Origin: CBDAKK01 sp965216965
GTDB taxonomy: Bacteria; Spirochaetota; Spirochaetia; WTKD01; G963693115
Length of the DNA stretch: 64,000 nt
Reading direction: 5' to 3'
NCBI GenBank assembly: GCA_965216965.1
Contig: CBDCGX010000052.1
Coordinates: forward strand, 62,001 to 126,000
The notes below the pieces were generated by a model. That model ran no database searches, was not told the origin of the DNA, and saw only the letters and a list, made by a program, of their open reading frames with translations. Both the position numbers and the translations under genes were made by a program. Shown here one piece after another: positions 1 to 7,528 of the stretch; positions within the stretch are counted from its first letter, which is position 1; each line of letters begins with the position of its first letter.

Positions 1-1339
1 GAGATTCTTCTATTTCAGCATCACTTACTGTGTGCTGTACAAGATGCCCTTCAAAATAATCTTGATATGCTTTCATATCAAAAAAACCATGCCCACTAAG
101 GTTAAATAGCAACACTTCCGATAAGTTTTCTTCTTTACATCGTTGTGCCTCTTTTATCACCGCAGCTATTGCATACGATGATTCTGGAGCAGGAATAATT
201 CCTTCGCTTTTTGCAAAAGTAATAGCTGCATTAAAACATGATAATTGATCATATGCTATTGCTTCTATTAAACCATCCTTAAGAAGTTGACTCACAATAA
301 CACCAGCTCCATGATATCGCAACCCTCCCGCATGTATTGGTGCTGGTATAAAATCATGCCCAAGTGAAAACATTGGTAAAAGAGGCGTTAGCCCAACTAC
401 ATCTCCAAAATCATATTTAAATTTTCCTCGAGTAAGCTTTGGACACGATGTTGGTTCTACTGCCACACATCGTATTTTCTGATTTTCTGTAAAGTTTTTC
501 TCCAAAAATGGGAAGCTAATTCCCGCAAAATTAGAACCACCACCAAAGGGAGCAATTATTACATTGGGAAGATCTTCTCCTATTTTCTCTAATTGTAAAA
601 GTACTTCTTGTCCAATAACAGTCTGATGCATAAGCACATGATTAAGCACACTTCCAAGAGAGTACTTTGTATTTTCGTCTTTTGTAGCCTTTTCTATAGC
701 TTCAGATATAGCTATTCCTAAACTTCCAGGCGAAGATGGATCTTGTTCTAAGATCTTCTTTCCTGATTCTGTAAAATTTGTTGGAGAAGAATGTACAGTA
801 GCACCCCATGTATTCATCATTATTTTTCTATAAGGTTTTGATTCATAGCTTACCTTGACCATATATACTTCGCACTCAATATCAAACATACTACATGCAA
901 AACTCAACGCACTTCCCCATTGCCCTGCTCCAGTTTCAGTTGTGATTTTTTTTACTCCTTCTTGCTTATTGTAATATGCCTGTGCTACAGCAGTATTAGG
1001 TTTATGCGATCCCGCAGGACTTCCCCCCTCATACTTAAAATATATTCGTGCTGGTGTATCAAGTGCTTTCTCAAATTCATAAGCTCGCACCAACGGAGTC
1101 CCCCTCCAGAGCTTATATATATCTCTTACTTGTTCTGGGATATCTATCCATTTATCAGAACTTACTTCTTGTTTTATAAGTTCCATAGGAAAAAGTGGTG
1201 TAAGTGCTTCGGGACCTATAGGTTTTTTTGTTGCTGGATGTAAAGGTGGAAGAGGTTTATTAGGCATATCTGATGTTATGTTGTACCATTGCCGTGGTAA
1301 TTCTGACTCATTTAAAAATATTTTCTTCACTTTATTCAT
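1..1339 (-). CDS. trpB: Tryptophan synthase beta-like protein (TrpB2 type), C-terminus cut by window edge
   Basis: PLP enzyme expected to condense indole with serine. The reading frame is open from ATG at 1339 to base 1 (446 codons, only the extreme C-terminus missing). It carries the PLP-lysine motif GSHKPNTA, the glycine loop ETGAGQWG, a phosphate-binding GGGSNF and a C-terminal LSGHG. The roughly 40-residue N-terminal extension and the W in ETGAGQWG mark the TrpB2 (COG1350) subfamily rather than classical TrpB1. No trpA or other trp gene is in the window, so it may use external indole. No Shine-Dalgarno is seen; a TATAAT box lies 7 nt before the ATG. Function beyond the family is inferred. 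Confidence 0.9.
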   Translation of the reverse strand, partial: MNKVKKIFLNESELPRQWYNITSDMPNKPLPPLHPATKKPIGPEALTPLFPMELIKQEVSSDKWIDIPEQVRDIYKLWRGTPLVRAYEFEKALDTPARIYFKYEGGSPAGSHKPNTAVAQAYYNKQEGVKKITTETGAGQWGSALSFACSMFDIECEVYMVKVSYESKPYRKIMMNTWGATVHSSPTNFTESGKKILEQDPSSPGSLGIAISEAIEKATKDENTKYSLGSVLNHVLMHQTVIGQEVLLQLEKIGEDLPNVIIAPFGGGSNFAGISFPFLEKNFTENQKIRCVAVEPTSCPKLTRGKFKYDFGDVVGLTPLLPMFSLGHDFIPAPIHAGGLRYHGAGVIVSQLLKDGLIEAIAYDQLSCFNAAITFAKSEGIIPAPESSYAIAAVIKEAQRCKEENLSEVLLFNLSGHGFFDMKAYQDYFEGHLVQHTVSDAEIEES

Positions 1340-1346
1340 GCAAATA

Positions 1347-1352
1347 ATTATA
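1347..1352 (-). promoter_or_regulatory. -10 box TATAAT, 7 nt before trpB ATG (leaderless arrangement)
   Basis: On the minus strand the sequence reads TATAAT-TATTTGC-ATG. A start site about 7 nt after the -10 box would fall on the start codon itself. No purine-rich ribosome binding site lies between. Transcription start is inferred. Confidence 0.5.
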
Positions 1353-1620
1353 CCATAAAATGATTTATTCTTTAACTCTAAGCTCTCATTATATATATCT
1401 AAAAAACACATGGAATTCGTAGACCTCAAAAAATAAACTCCGTACAAACTTATGCTCTTCTTTTAAAAAAACTAAAACATTAAAACACCTTTTTAGACAA
1501 CTATAAAAAACATGTATAAACTAAATAAACAGAAAAAATTATACGATTTTAAATTAATTGAACATTGACAAATGAAATATTTAGATTATTGGTTCAGAAA
1601 ACTTATATACAAAACTGAAG

Positions 1621-1649
1621 TTGACAGAATATAATAAAACCATTATTAT
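1621..1649 (+). promoter_or_regulatory. Sigma70-type promoter of tRNA-Ala
   Basis: TTGACA at 1621-1626 and TATTAT at 1644-1649 are separated by exactly 17 bp. The tRNA starts at 1659, ten bases after the -10 box, so the primary transcript would have a leader of only about 3 nt. Confidence 0.75.
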
Positions 1650-1658
1650 TGAAATGTA

Positions 1659-1732
1659 GGGGGTATAGCTCAGCTGGCTAGAGCACTAGATTTGCATTCT
1701 AGGGGTCATCGGTTCAAGTCCGATTACCTCCA
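1659..1732 (+). tRNA. tRNA-Ala (anticodon TGC)
   Basis: A 74-nt cloverleaf. The 7-bp acceptor stem GGGGGTA/TACCTCC has one G-T pair, the D-arm contains AGCTCAGCTGG, and the anticodon stem CTAGA/TCTAG encloses the loop TTTGCAT with anticodon TGC. The T-arm loop is GTTCAAGTC and the discriminator base is A. The terminal CCA is not encoded (the genomic sequence continues CTA), so it must be added by tRNA nucleotidyltransferase. Confidence 0.95.
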
Positions 1733-1831
1733 CTATATTTTTATAAACCTCCACTTAATCACATATTGCTCTATGTTTTATAGTAATATTAAAAAGGTGG
1801 ATTTACAATTATTTTTTTCTAACTACACTTT

Positions 1832-2752
1832 TTAGATTTTAAGATAGTGCTTTATATCTTCACATGTACAGCTGTTTTGAATACAAAACTCATATATTGC
1901 ATCATAGCACTGCAAAGAAAGTTGCGGGTTAGAAAAAGTTGCCGACCCTACTTGTATTGCTCTCGCTCCCGCAAGTAGAAATTGTATAGCATTTTCTGGT
2001 GTTGTAATTCCTCCCACTGCCACTATGGGAATTTGTACAGCATGAGAAAGCCTATTTACAAGCGAAAGTGCTATTGGGAAAATTCCCGCTCCGGCTAATC
2101 CTGCAACACCACGAGCAAAATAAGATTTTTTTTCTTGAATATCTATCCACATTCCAGAAATTGTATTTATACTTGTAAGTGCATCTGCCCCTCCATTTTC
2201 TGCCGCTCTGCCAAGAGTTTCTATATTTTGTATCGATGGAGGTAATTTTAAAAATAAAGGCTTCTTTGTTATTTTTTTTACCTTTTGAGAAAGCATATCA
2301 ATTCTTTTAGGATCATATCCTATTATACTGCCACCTGCAATATTAGGACAACTAAGATTTAGTTCCCACCCCCATACTTGATTGTGAACATCATTATCTT
2401 GAATATACGATATAATTTCACAATATTCATCTTCATCTTTTCCAGCAACATTTACAACAACAGCACAAGGATAATTAATAAAACGAGGCAATGTTTTATT
2501 AACAAATGATTTCATCCCTTCATTTGCCAATCCTATGCTATTGAGACTTCCATATGTTAATTCTTTAAGTCGTGGGGCATCATTTCCAATTCGTGCACGT
2601 TTAGTCACACTTTTACATACTATTGCTCCAAGTTTTGTATAATCAATAATATTTTTATATTCTTCTCCATATCCAAACGTTCCCGATGCAGTTAGTATGG
2701 GAGAAAACATAGTTTTCCCTGCAATATGAATTGTCATTATTTTGTTACGCAT
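1832..2752 (-). CDS. pyrD: Dihydroorotate dehydrogenase, class 1B catalytic subunit
   Basis: FMN-dependent oxidation of dihydroorotate to orotate in pyrimidine synthesis, about 306 residues. The N-terminal SPILTASGTFGYG, the catalytic-cysteine motif NLSCPNI and the C-terminal phosphate-binding VAVGGITTPENA and GARAIQVGSA are present. A cysteine rather than serine base, plus the partner pyrK directly upstream, identify class 1B (NAD+-linked heterotetramer). Three ATGs are possible (2770, 2752, 2737); 2752 is chosen because it lies just behind the pyrK stop (2755-2757) and follows a GGAAGAAG stretch, suggesting translational coupling. Confidence 0.93.
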   Translation of the reverse strand: MRNKIMTIHIAGKTMFSPILTASGTFGYGEEYKNIIDYTKLGAIVCKSVTKRARIGNDAPRLKELTYGSLNSIGLANEGMKSFVNKTLPRFINYPCAVVVNVAGKDEDEYCEIISYIQDNDVHNQVWGWELNLSCPNIAGGSIIGYDPKRIDMLSQKVKKITKKPLFLKLPPSIQNIETLGRAAENGGADALTSINTISGMWIDIQEKKSYFARGVAGLAGAGIFPIALSLVNRLSHAVQIPIVAVGGITTPENAIQFLLAGARAIQVGSATFSNPQLSLQCYDAIYEFCIQNSCTCEDIKHYLKI

Positions 2753-2754
2753 AT

Positions 2755-3552
2755 TTACATCTTCTTCCACATCACATCTTTTGCATTAAAGACTGTTCCA
2801 TCAATACATACTCGCTTCCAATCAAAAACGTCTTTATCAGAAATATTGCATTCATTCCGTCTTATGGGTGCAACACATCCCATACATGCCCCCACAGAAC
2901 ATGCCATTATAGTCTCAAGTGACACAAATGCTTTTGCTCCTACAGAATGTGCATAACTAGACCCTATACGCATCATAACATCTGGTCCACAAAAATAATA
3001 TACAGTAGCATTAATTCTACCCTTATCTTGCATAAGAATATCAATTACTGTTCCTTTGATTCCTTCACTTCCATCTTCTGTACAAATAATCATATCTACT
3101 TTACAGTCCTTTATTATCCTATAAGGAATACTGTCTTTATTCCGAAAGCCCAAATAAAAAAACACAGTATATCCCAATGAATAAAGAGTATGTGCAAAAT
3201 ATATCATAGGACCAATCCCTGTCCCTCCCCCTACCAGTACTACTACATCTTTTGCAAGGGGTGTGGGAAAAGTATTCCCATGGAAACACATAACATCAAT
3301 AGTATTACCTGGTATACATTGTGAAAGATATTTTGTCCCTTCTCCTTTTACTTCATATAAAAATGAACACACATTGCCAGAAAAAGCACTTATTGCAAAA
3401 GGTTTTCGAAAAGAAAAACATGGTATCATTATTGATAAAAATTGACCAGGAAGTGGAACGGTATCACTTTTATAAGGAAGTTCAAAACTTAAATTATACC
3501 ACATAGAAGCTACTTCATCATTTGTAATGATGGGTAATTTAGAATATAACAC
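2755..3552 (-). CDS. pyrK: Dihydroorotate dehydrogenase electron transfer subunit
   Basis: Iron-sulfur flavoprotein that passes electrons from PyrD to NAD+. The ferredoxin-reductase fold shows PGQFLSI and RKPFAISAF (FAD), VGGGTGIGPM (NAD+) and a C-terminal [2Fe-2S] cysteine set CSVGACMGC followed by a C before IDGTVF. The open frame extends to 3645, but that would cover the divergent HIT gene. A GTG at 3552 gives MLYSKLPIITNDEVAS, which matches the usual PyrK N-terminus; the next ATG (3504) would remove the first strand. Start is therefore inferred as GTG, with a TATTAT box 4 nt upstream and no Shine-Dalgarno. Confidence 0.88.
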   Translation of the reverse strand: MLYSKLPIITNDEVASMWYNLSFELPYKSDTVPLPGQFLSIMIPCFSFRKPFAISAFSGNVCSFLYEVKGEGTKYLSQCIPGNTIDVMCFHGNTFPTPLAKDVVVLVGGGTGIGPMIYFAHTLYSLGYTVFFYLGFRNKDSIPYRIIKDCKVDMIICTEDGSEGIKGTVIDILMQDKGRINATVYYFCGPDVMMRIGSSYAHSVGAKAFVSLETIMACSVGACMGCVAPIRRNECNISDKDVFDWKRVCIDGTVFNAKDVMWKKM

Positions 3553-3566
3553 TACTATAATAGTGT
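3549..3566. promoter_or_regulatory. Dyad ACACTA-N6-TAGTGT over the divergent pyrK/HIT promoters
   Basis: Perfect 6-bp arms ACACTA and TAGTGT flank CTATAA. The TATAAT at 3556-3561 is a probable -10 for the rightward HIT gene, and the pyrK start lies inside the left arm. The half-sites equal those of the NrdR-like box at 15640, but the spacer is 6 rather than 4 bp. Operator function is inference. Confidence 0.4.
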
Positions 3567-3589
3567 ACAATACAAAAGGAGGTATATCA

Positions 3590-3937
3590 ATGGAAAATAT
3601 TACAATCTTTGATAAGATTCTTGCAAAAAAAATTTCCGCAGACATAGTCTATGAAGATGACTACGTGCTTTCTTTTAAGGATGTAAATCCCCAAGCACCC
3701 ATACATGTGCTTGTTATCCCAAAAAAGAAGATCTCAAGCATCTCTTATGCCGATTCACTTTCTGCAGAATATATGGGGCATTTTATGCATGGCATTGCAA
3801 AAACAGCACGAATACTCAAACTAGAAGAAAATGGATATAGAGTTATCATGAACAATGGGAAAGATGCTCTTCAAACTGTAGAATACTTACATGCTCACAT
3901 AGTAGGTGGAAAAAAAATGAGCTGGTCACCTGCATAA
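3590..3937 (+). CDS. HIT family nucleotide hydrolase (HinT-like)
   Basis: A 115-residue purine nucleoside phosphoramidase-like protein. It matches the family from the N-terminal IFDKILAKKISADIVYEDD through IPKKKISS to the C-terminal active-site strand VEYLHAHIVGGKKMSW. The HIT signature H-x-H-x-H is Y-L-H-A-H here: the first histidine is tyrosine, while the second and the catalytic third histidine remain. The start at 3590 is fixed by AAAGGAGG at 3576-3583; the longer open frame from 3527 has no ribosome site and overlaps the promoter. Confidence 0.9.
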   Translation: MENITIFDKILAKKISADIVYEDDYVLSFKDVNPQAPIHVLVIPKKKISSISYADSLSAEYMGHFMHGIAKTARILKLEENGYRVIMNNGKDALQTVEYLHAHIVGGKKMSWSPA

Positions 3938-4056
3938 GTATTCATAATTAATAGGACAATAAACCTGCTACCACAACACCTTCTCTTGGGAACACAGGAT
4001 ATATATAAAAAAAAATGAAAGTACTATTACACAATAAGAGTTATGTATAAATAAAC

Positions 4057-4911
4057 ATGAATAGAATACTTTTTACTCAAGAAGAAATACAATCTTTTTT
4101 TATTCCAAGCAATACTACTGCCATTTTAAAAACAAAATCGTTTTGCTCTAATACTCCAATATCTCTTAGAATACCCCATTATGATTTTAGAATACAACAC
4201 ATCAAAAACATATTACAAATATATCCAACAAAGGAAAACAATCACAATAAAAACATAGCACCCCTTCACGCAGGAATTATAGATGCAAGCATGGGAACAC
4301 TTTTTATACTCAAAAAAGAATATGAATACATATACGCAAAATATGTCCCCCACCATTGCACAGTCATATCAAATAAAAAACACATAACAATGATTATTGC
4401 CCATCCACGACCCCCTGTGTTTACAAGAATGATACGAGATCTTAGCACCTTAGGTGTACATCATATAATCATTTACTGTGCAGTGTTATCAGAGAAAAGC
4501 TATATGAACTCTTCTGCATGGAATGTACTTCTAAAAACACTGATAAGCGGAGCAATGCAAGCACAAACATTGAATGTAATTCCAAAAATATCAAAGCATA
4601 CTACATTATATGACGCATTAGAAAAACTAAAAACCATTTATACAACTGCCCATGCTTCCCATCTCTTAAAAGCTGTGTTTTCACAAAATGCAACAACCTG
4701 GTTTACAAGTACTATACAGCCCCTTTGTGTAGACAAACACAATCAACACTCTTCCCTTGTAGCATGCATTGGTCCCGAAAGAGGGTTTACTTCTAACGAA
4801 GAAATGCTTCTTCAACACAATAAATTTGTTCCATATAAGCTCTGTAACTCTATACTTCGTTGCGAAAATGCAGCCCTGCTTGCTGCAGGTACATACTTAA
4901 GTAATAAATAA
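4057..4911 (+). CDS. rsmE: 16S rRNA (uracil-1498-N3)-methyltransferase, RsmE family
   Basis: SPOUT-class methyltransferase of 284 residues that methylates U1498 of 16S rRNA. The C-terminal trefoil-knot motifs are clear: CIGPERGFTSNEE and LCNSILRCENAALLAAG. The N-terminal PUA-like half is diverged but has the family's R-I-P-H-Y-D-F-R stretch. The ATG at 4057 is preceded by TATAAA only 5 nt upstream and no Shine-Dalgarno. It converges on the nucleotidyltransferase gene at 4926 with 14 bp between stops and no obvious terminator. Confidence 0.85.
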   Translation: MNRILFTQEEIQSFFIPSNTTAILKTKSFCSNTPISLRIPHYDFRIQHIKNILQIYPTKENNHNKNIAPLHAGIIDASMGTLFILKKEYEYIYAKYVPHHCTVISNKKHITMIIAHPRPPVFTRMIRDLSTLGVHHIIIYCAVLSEKSYMNSSAWNVLLKTLISGAMQAQTLNVIPKISKHTTLYDALEKLKTIYTTAHASHLLKAVFSQNATTWFTSTIQPLCVDKHNQHSSLVACIGPERGFTSNEEMLLQHNKFVPYKLCNSILRCENAALLAAGTYLSNK

Positions 4912-4925
4912 AATTCTTATAATTT

Positions 4926-5852
4926 TTAATATAATGGCGATGGATAGACTTTGTCTTTAACAAGGCTAGCTATACGGTCTTTAACCATTGGTGTATCTTC
5001 TTTGTAAGTAATACCAAACCATTCAGAATGAGTAGGAAGAAGTCTTGCTTGTGCCTCACCGTTTGCAATAAGTTGACCAAGATATACTGGCACAAAAAAC
5101 TCTGATTTTAATGCAGTTTTATTTTCTTGTAAAAAATCAATAAAACCACTTTGAAGTTGTTTTAAAAACATAGGGGTAAAAGCAAACAAATTCATAGAAA
5201 CTGGTTCTTTCCCCGTAAAGATAATATCTTTTTGAGTTCCTTTATCATCTACTATAACTTCTTTACTTACAATAGTATTGTTTTCTTCTCGTATAATCTT
5301 TATGTGTTCTTCCAAACACACAAGGAATTCCTCTTCATTAATTTTACAAACCCCTCTTGAAACAGATCCGTGTGGAGAAAGCGTTTTCTCAAGTTCATAT
5401 CCTACTACTGCATATTCTGGCATTGTTTCATCAGTATTACAAAGAAAATCAGCAGCAACCTTCAATGCCTCAAAAGAATAATAATCATCTCCATTTATCA
5501 TTACAAAAGGAGTACTCACTACATCCTTACATACAAGCAGTGCATGTCCCGTGCCCCAAGGTTTTTCTCGATTTTCTGGCACAGAAATTCCCTCTGGAAG
5601 CATATGTAACTCCTGATTTACATATACAACTTCAATATGAGTTGGTATTTTCCCTTTAAAAAAATCTCTAACCTGATCTTCTATACTTTTTCGGATAACA
5701 AGAACTATTTTTGTAAAACCCGCACGAATGGCATTATATATTGAATAATCTATGAGAGATTCTCCATGCAACCCTATTCTCTCAAGCTGTTTGATTCCTC
5801 CATATCTACTTCCCATACCCGCAGCAAGAACAATAAGTGTTAGTGGTTTCAT
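4926..5852 (-). CDS. Sugar-phosphate nucleotidyltransferase family protein
   Basis: Rossmann-type NTP transferase of 308 residues. The N-terminal signature LAAGMGSRYGGIKQ matches the GxGxR...K nucleotide-binding loop, and INGDDYYSF gives the metal-binding Asp. It most resembles stand-alone COG1208-like nucleotidyltransferases; whether the product is UDP-, GDP- or another NDP-sugar cannot be read from sequence. The ATG at 5852 has no Shine-Dalgarno and a TATAAT box 6 nt upstream. It may feed the glycan genes further right, but that is inference. Confidence 0.75.
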   Translation of the reverse strand: MKPLTLIVLAAGMGSRYGGIKQLERIGLHGESLIDYSIYNAIRAGFTKIVLVIRKSIEDQVRDFFKGKIPTHIEVVYVNQELHMLPEGISVPENREKPWGTGHALLVCKDVVSTPFVMINGDDYYSFEALKVAADFLCNTDETMPEYAVVGYELEKTLSPHGSVSRGVCKINEEEFLVCLEEHIKIIREENNTIVSKEVIVDDKGTQKDIIFTGKEPVSMNLFAFTPMFLKQLQSGFIDFLQENKTALKSEFFVPVYLGQLIANGEAQARLLPTHSEWFGITYKEDTPMVKDRIASLVKDKVYPSPLY

Positions 5853-5858
5853 ACCATG

Positions 5859-5864
5859 ATTATA
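5859..5864 (-). promoter_or_regulatory. -10 box TATAAT, 6 nt before nucleotidyltransferase ATG
   Basis: The minus strand reads TATAAT-CATGGT-ATG. The expected start site coincides with the start codon and there is no ribosome binding site, so a leaderless mRNA is likely. Confidence 0.5.
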
Positions 5865-5913
5865 GTATATCTACGAAAAAAATGAATTATAAAAATACAG
5901 CCTAGCTATACTA

Positions 5914-6615
5914 CTATCGCCATTTTACTGTCTCTACCATGTAGTGAATGTTTGTATCACCATTCTTTTTTGCTTGCTCTCTTCTTTCTACAATAAAAAC
6001 AAGTGAAGTATTATTACTATCTGCGTATATAGATCGTATAATATATTTTTTTACGCCCTTTCTATAATAGCTAGGATCTCCAACAATTCCAGAGAACCCC
6101 GTTTCTCCATTTGGTAACACCGAAAGATAAATACTAGAAGCACTTTCAAAAGCATTACTTATAATCCTGTTTTTTTGAGACAATTTCATATTGTATGTAA
6201 TATTGCTATCATAATCTATAAATGATAGATCATTTGTAGCATGTTCATTCTCCAAAAGCACATATATAAGTTTTCCCTTATTTAAAGGATTAATATTATA
6301 TTGTGAAAACACATTGCTATTTTTAAGCATATTACTTAACAATGCACCTTTACCATCTTGATCAACACCTGGGATCACATCATATATCAATGAAAGTACA
6401 CCATCAGAAACATAGCTGTTTTGGGAAACATTTATAACAAATATTTTTGAGAAAAGCCTATTATCCTCATTTATGCCATATTCTCCAAAGGCAAGATAAT
6501 CAGTATCTTTAGACATACCTAAAAGCTGATAATAAGAATATTCTCCAGAAAATACAGAAAAATGATTTAAGAAAAATAATACTATTATAAAATATATAAA
6601 TTGCCTACGCACCAT
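5914..6615 (-). CDS. DUF2259 predicted secreted protein
   Basis: A 233-residue protein with an N-terminal hydrophobic signal segment (roughly residues 6-22, FIYFIIVLFFLNHFSVFSG) suggesting export. The C-terminal VFIVERREQ...IHYMVETVKW fits the DUF2259 family, which I know mainly from spirochaetes; the function is not known. A ribosome site AAGGATGG precedes the ATG at 6615. It is divergent from the membrane protein gene at 6681 with 65 bp between them. Confidence 0.7.
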   Translation of the reverse strand: MVRRQFIYFIIVLFFLNHFSVFSGEYSYYQLLGMSKDTDYLAFGEYGINEDNRLFSKIFVINVSQNSYVSDGVLSLIYDVIPGVDQDGKGALLSNMLKNSNVFSQYNINPLNKGKLIYVLLENEHATNDLSFIDYDSNITYNMKLSQKNRIISNAFESASSIYLSVLPNGETGFSGIVGDPSYYRKGVKKYIIRSIYADSNNTSLVFIVERREQAKKNGDTNIHYMVETVKWR

Positions 6616-6680
6616 AAACCATCCTTTTTATAATTGTCGGATTAAAAAGTAAACTATTTATAGTATAATCAATATAAATA

Positions 6681-7442
6681 ATGAATGTCATTTTCTTTCG
6701 GAGAATATTTTTTATATTACAAACTATAATTGTGCTTGTAATTGCGTTTTTTAGCACATATCAAACTATTTATATGCATAAAAACCCCATCTCTTCCAAT
6801 ATTATATATATATACTCAACATATGCTTTTACATCACTTTTTTTATATGTATGCGCATGGATTATCTTTATATCTTATGAATCTCTCACTACACACCAAT
6901 TCTTCTTTGGATCAGGACTTTTAGCTGCATCACTTGTAACTATACTACTTTCAAATACACGATATTTTTCCCCTTCACTTCTAGAAGACCAACTCGCTCT
7001 CCACACAAGAATATATAGTAGTACATATATAATAATGTTATTTTTCTTCTTATTCTCTGCCTTATTTGTTAATTCGAAAAAACACCCCAATGATATCTTA
7101 CTTTTCTTAACAACAATAAGTATTTCCATCCTCGCAGGGAAAATCGGACCTTTTATATATAAGAAAAATGATTCCGAATTATACATTGGCGGAGGACAGC
7201 TTTTCTTTTACATTAGTATAATAATGTTTATTATAATAACCAGCATCTATCTTTTTGGATTTTCCCATTCAACAATGATAAACAATTTTGCACTTCATCA
7301 GTTTTTACTTTTATTTTTATTTTTTATATCCTTACAAGTTCAATTGTTTTTTACACCACCTATTGTAATAACCATTACTACTATCATTCTCATAACAAGT
7401 TTTGTAGGTTACCTGCAAGGGCATTTCCTTAAAATGTTATAA
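6681..7442 (+). CDS. Polytopic membrane protein of unknown function
   Basis: A 253-residue, very hydrophobic protein with about seven predicted membrane segments joined by short loops and no soluble domain. I recognise no family. The layout resembles 7TM sensor halves without an output domain, but that is speculative. A TATAAT at 6664-6669 lies 11 nt before the ATG, leaving a leader of about 4 nt. murC follows in the same direction after 86 bp. Confidence 0.6.
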   Translation: MNVIFFRRIFFILQTIIVLVIAFFSTYQTIYMHKNPISSNIIYIYSTYAFTSLFLYVCAWIIFISYESLTTHQFFFGSGLLAASLVTILLSNTRYFSPSLLEDQLALHTRIYSSTYIIMLFFFLFSALFVNSKKHPNDILLFLTTISISILAGKIGPFIYKKNDSELYIGGGQLFFYISIIMFIIITSIYLFGFSHSTMINNFALHQFLLLFLFFISLQVQLFFTPPIVITITTIILITSFVGYLQGHFLKML

Positions 7443-7528
7443 TTACATTTTCATAATAGTAGTGATCTGTATGCTTTTAGAATTCTTACTAAATGACAAT
7501 TTATTTAAAGAACATATAAAATAATAAT

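Larger units (their letters stand above)
1340..1658. other. Non-coding AT-rich spacer between trpB2 and tRNA-Ala
   Basis: No convincing reading frame with a ribosome binding site is visible here. The region holds the trpB2 promoter at its left end, the tRNA-Ala promoter at its right end and an isolated TTGACA at 1565-1570 without a good -10 partner. I see no other structure. Confidence 0.5.

Noticed and set aside
920..1243. 107-codon plus-strand open frame
   Set aside because: Antisense to trpB2, Phe/Tyr/Ser-rich shadow with no family likeness.
1565..1570. Second TTGACA upstream of tRNA-Ala
   Set aside because: No acceptable -10 box at 16-18 bp; the copy at 1621 explains the tRNA promoter.
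1733..1735. Encoded CCA end of tRNA-Ala
   Set aside because: The bases after the discriminator are CTA, so CCA is not genome-encoded; the CCA visible at 1730-1732 belongs to the acceptor stem and discriminator.
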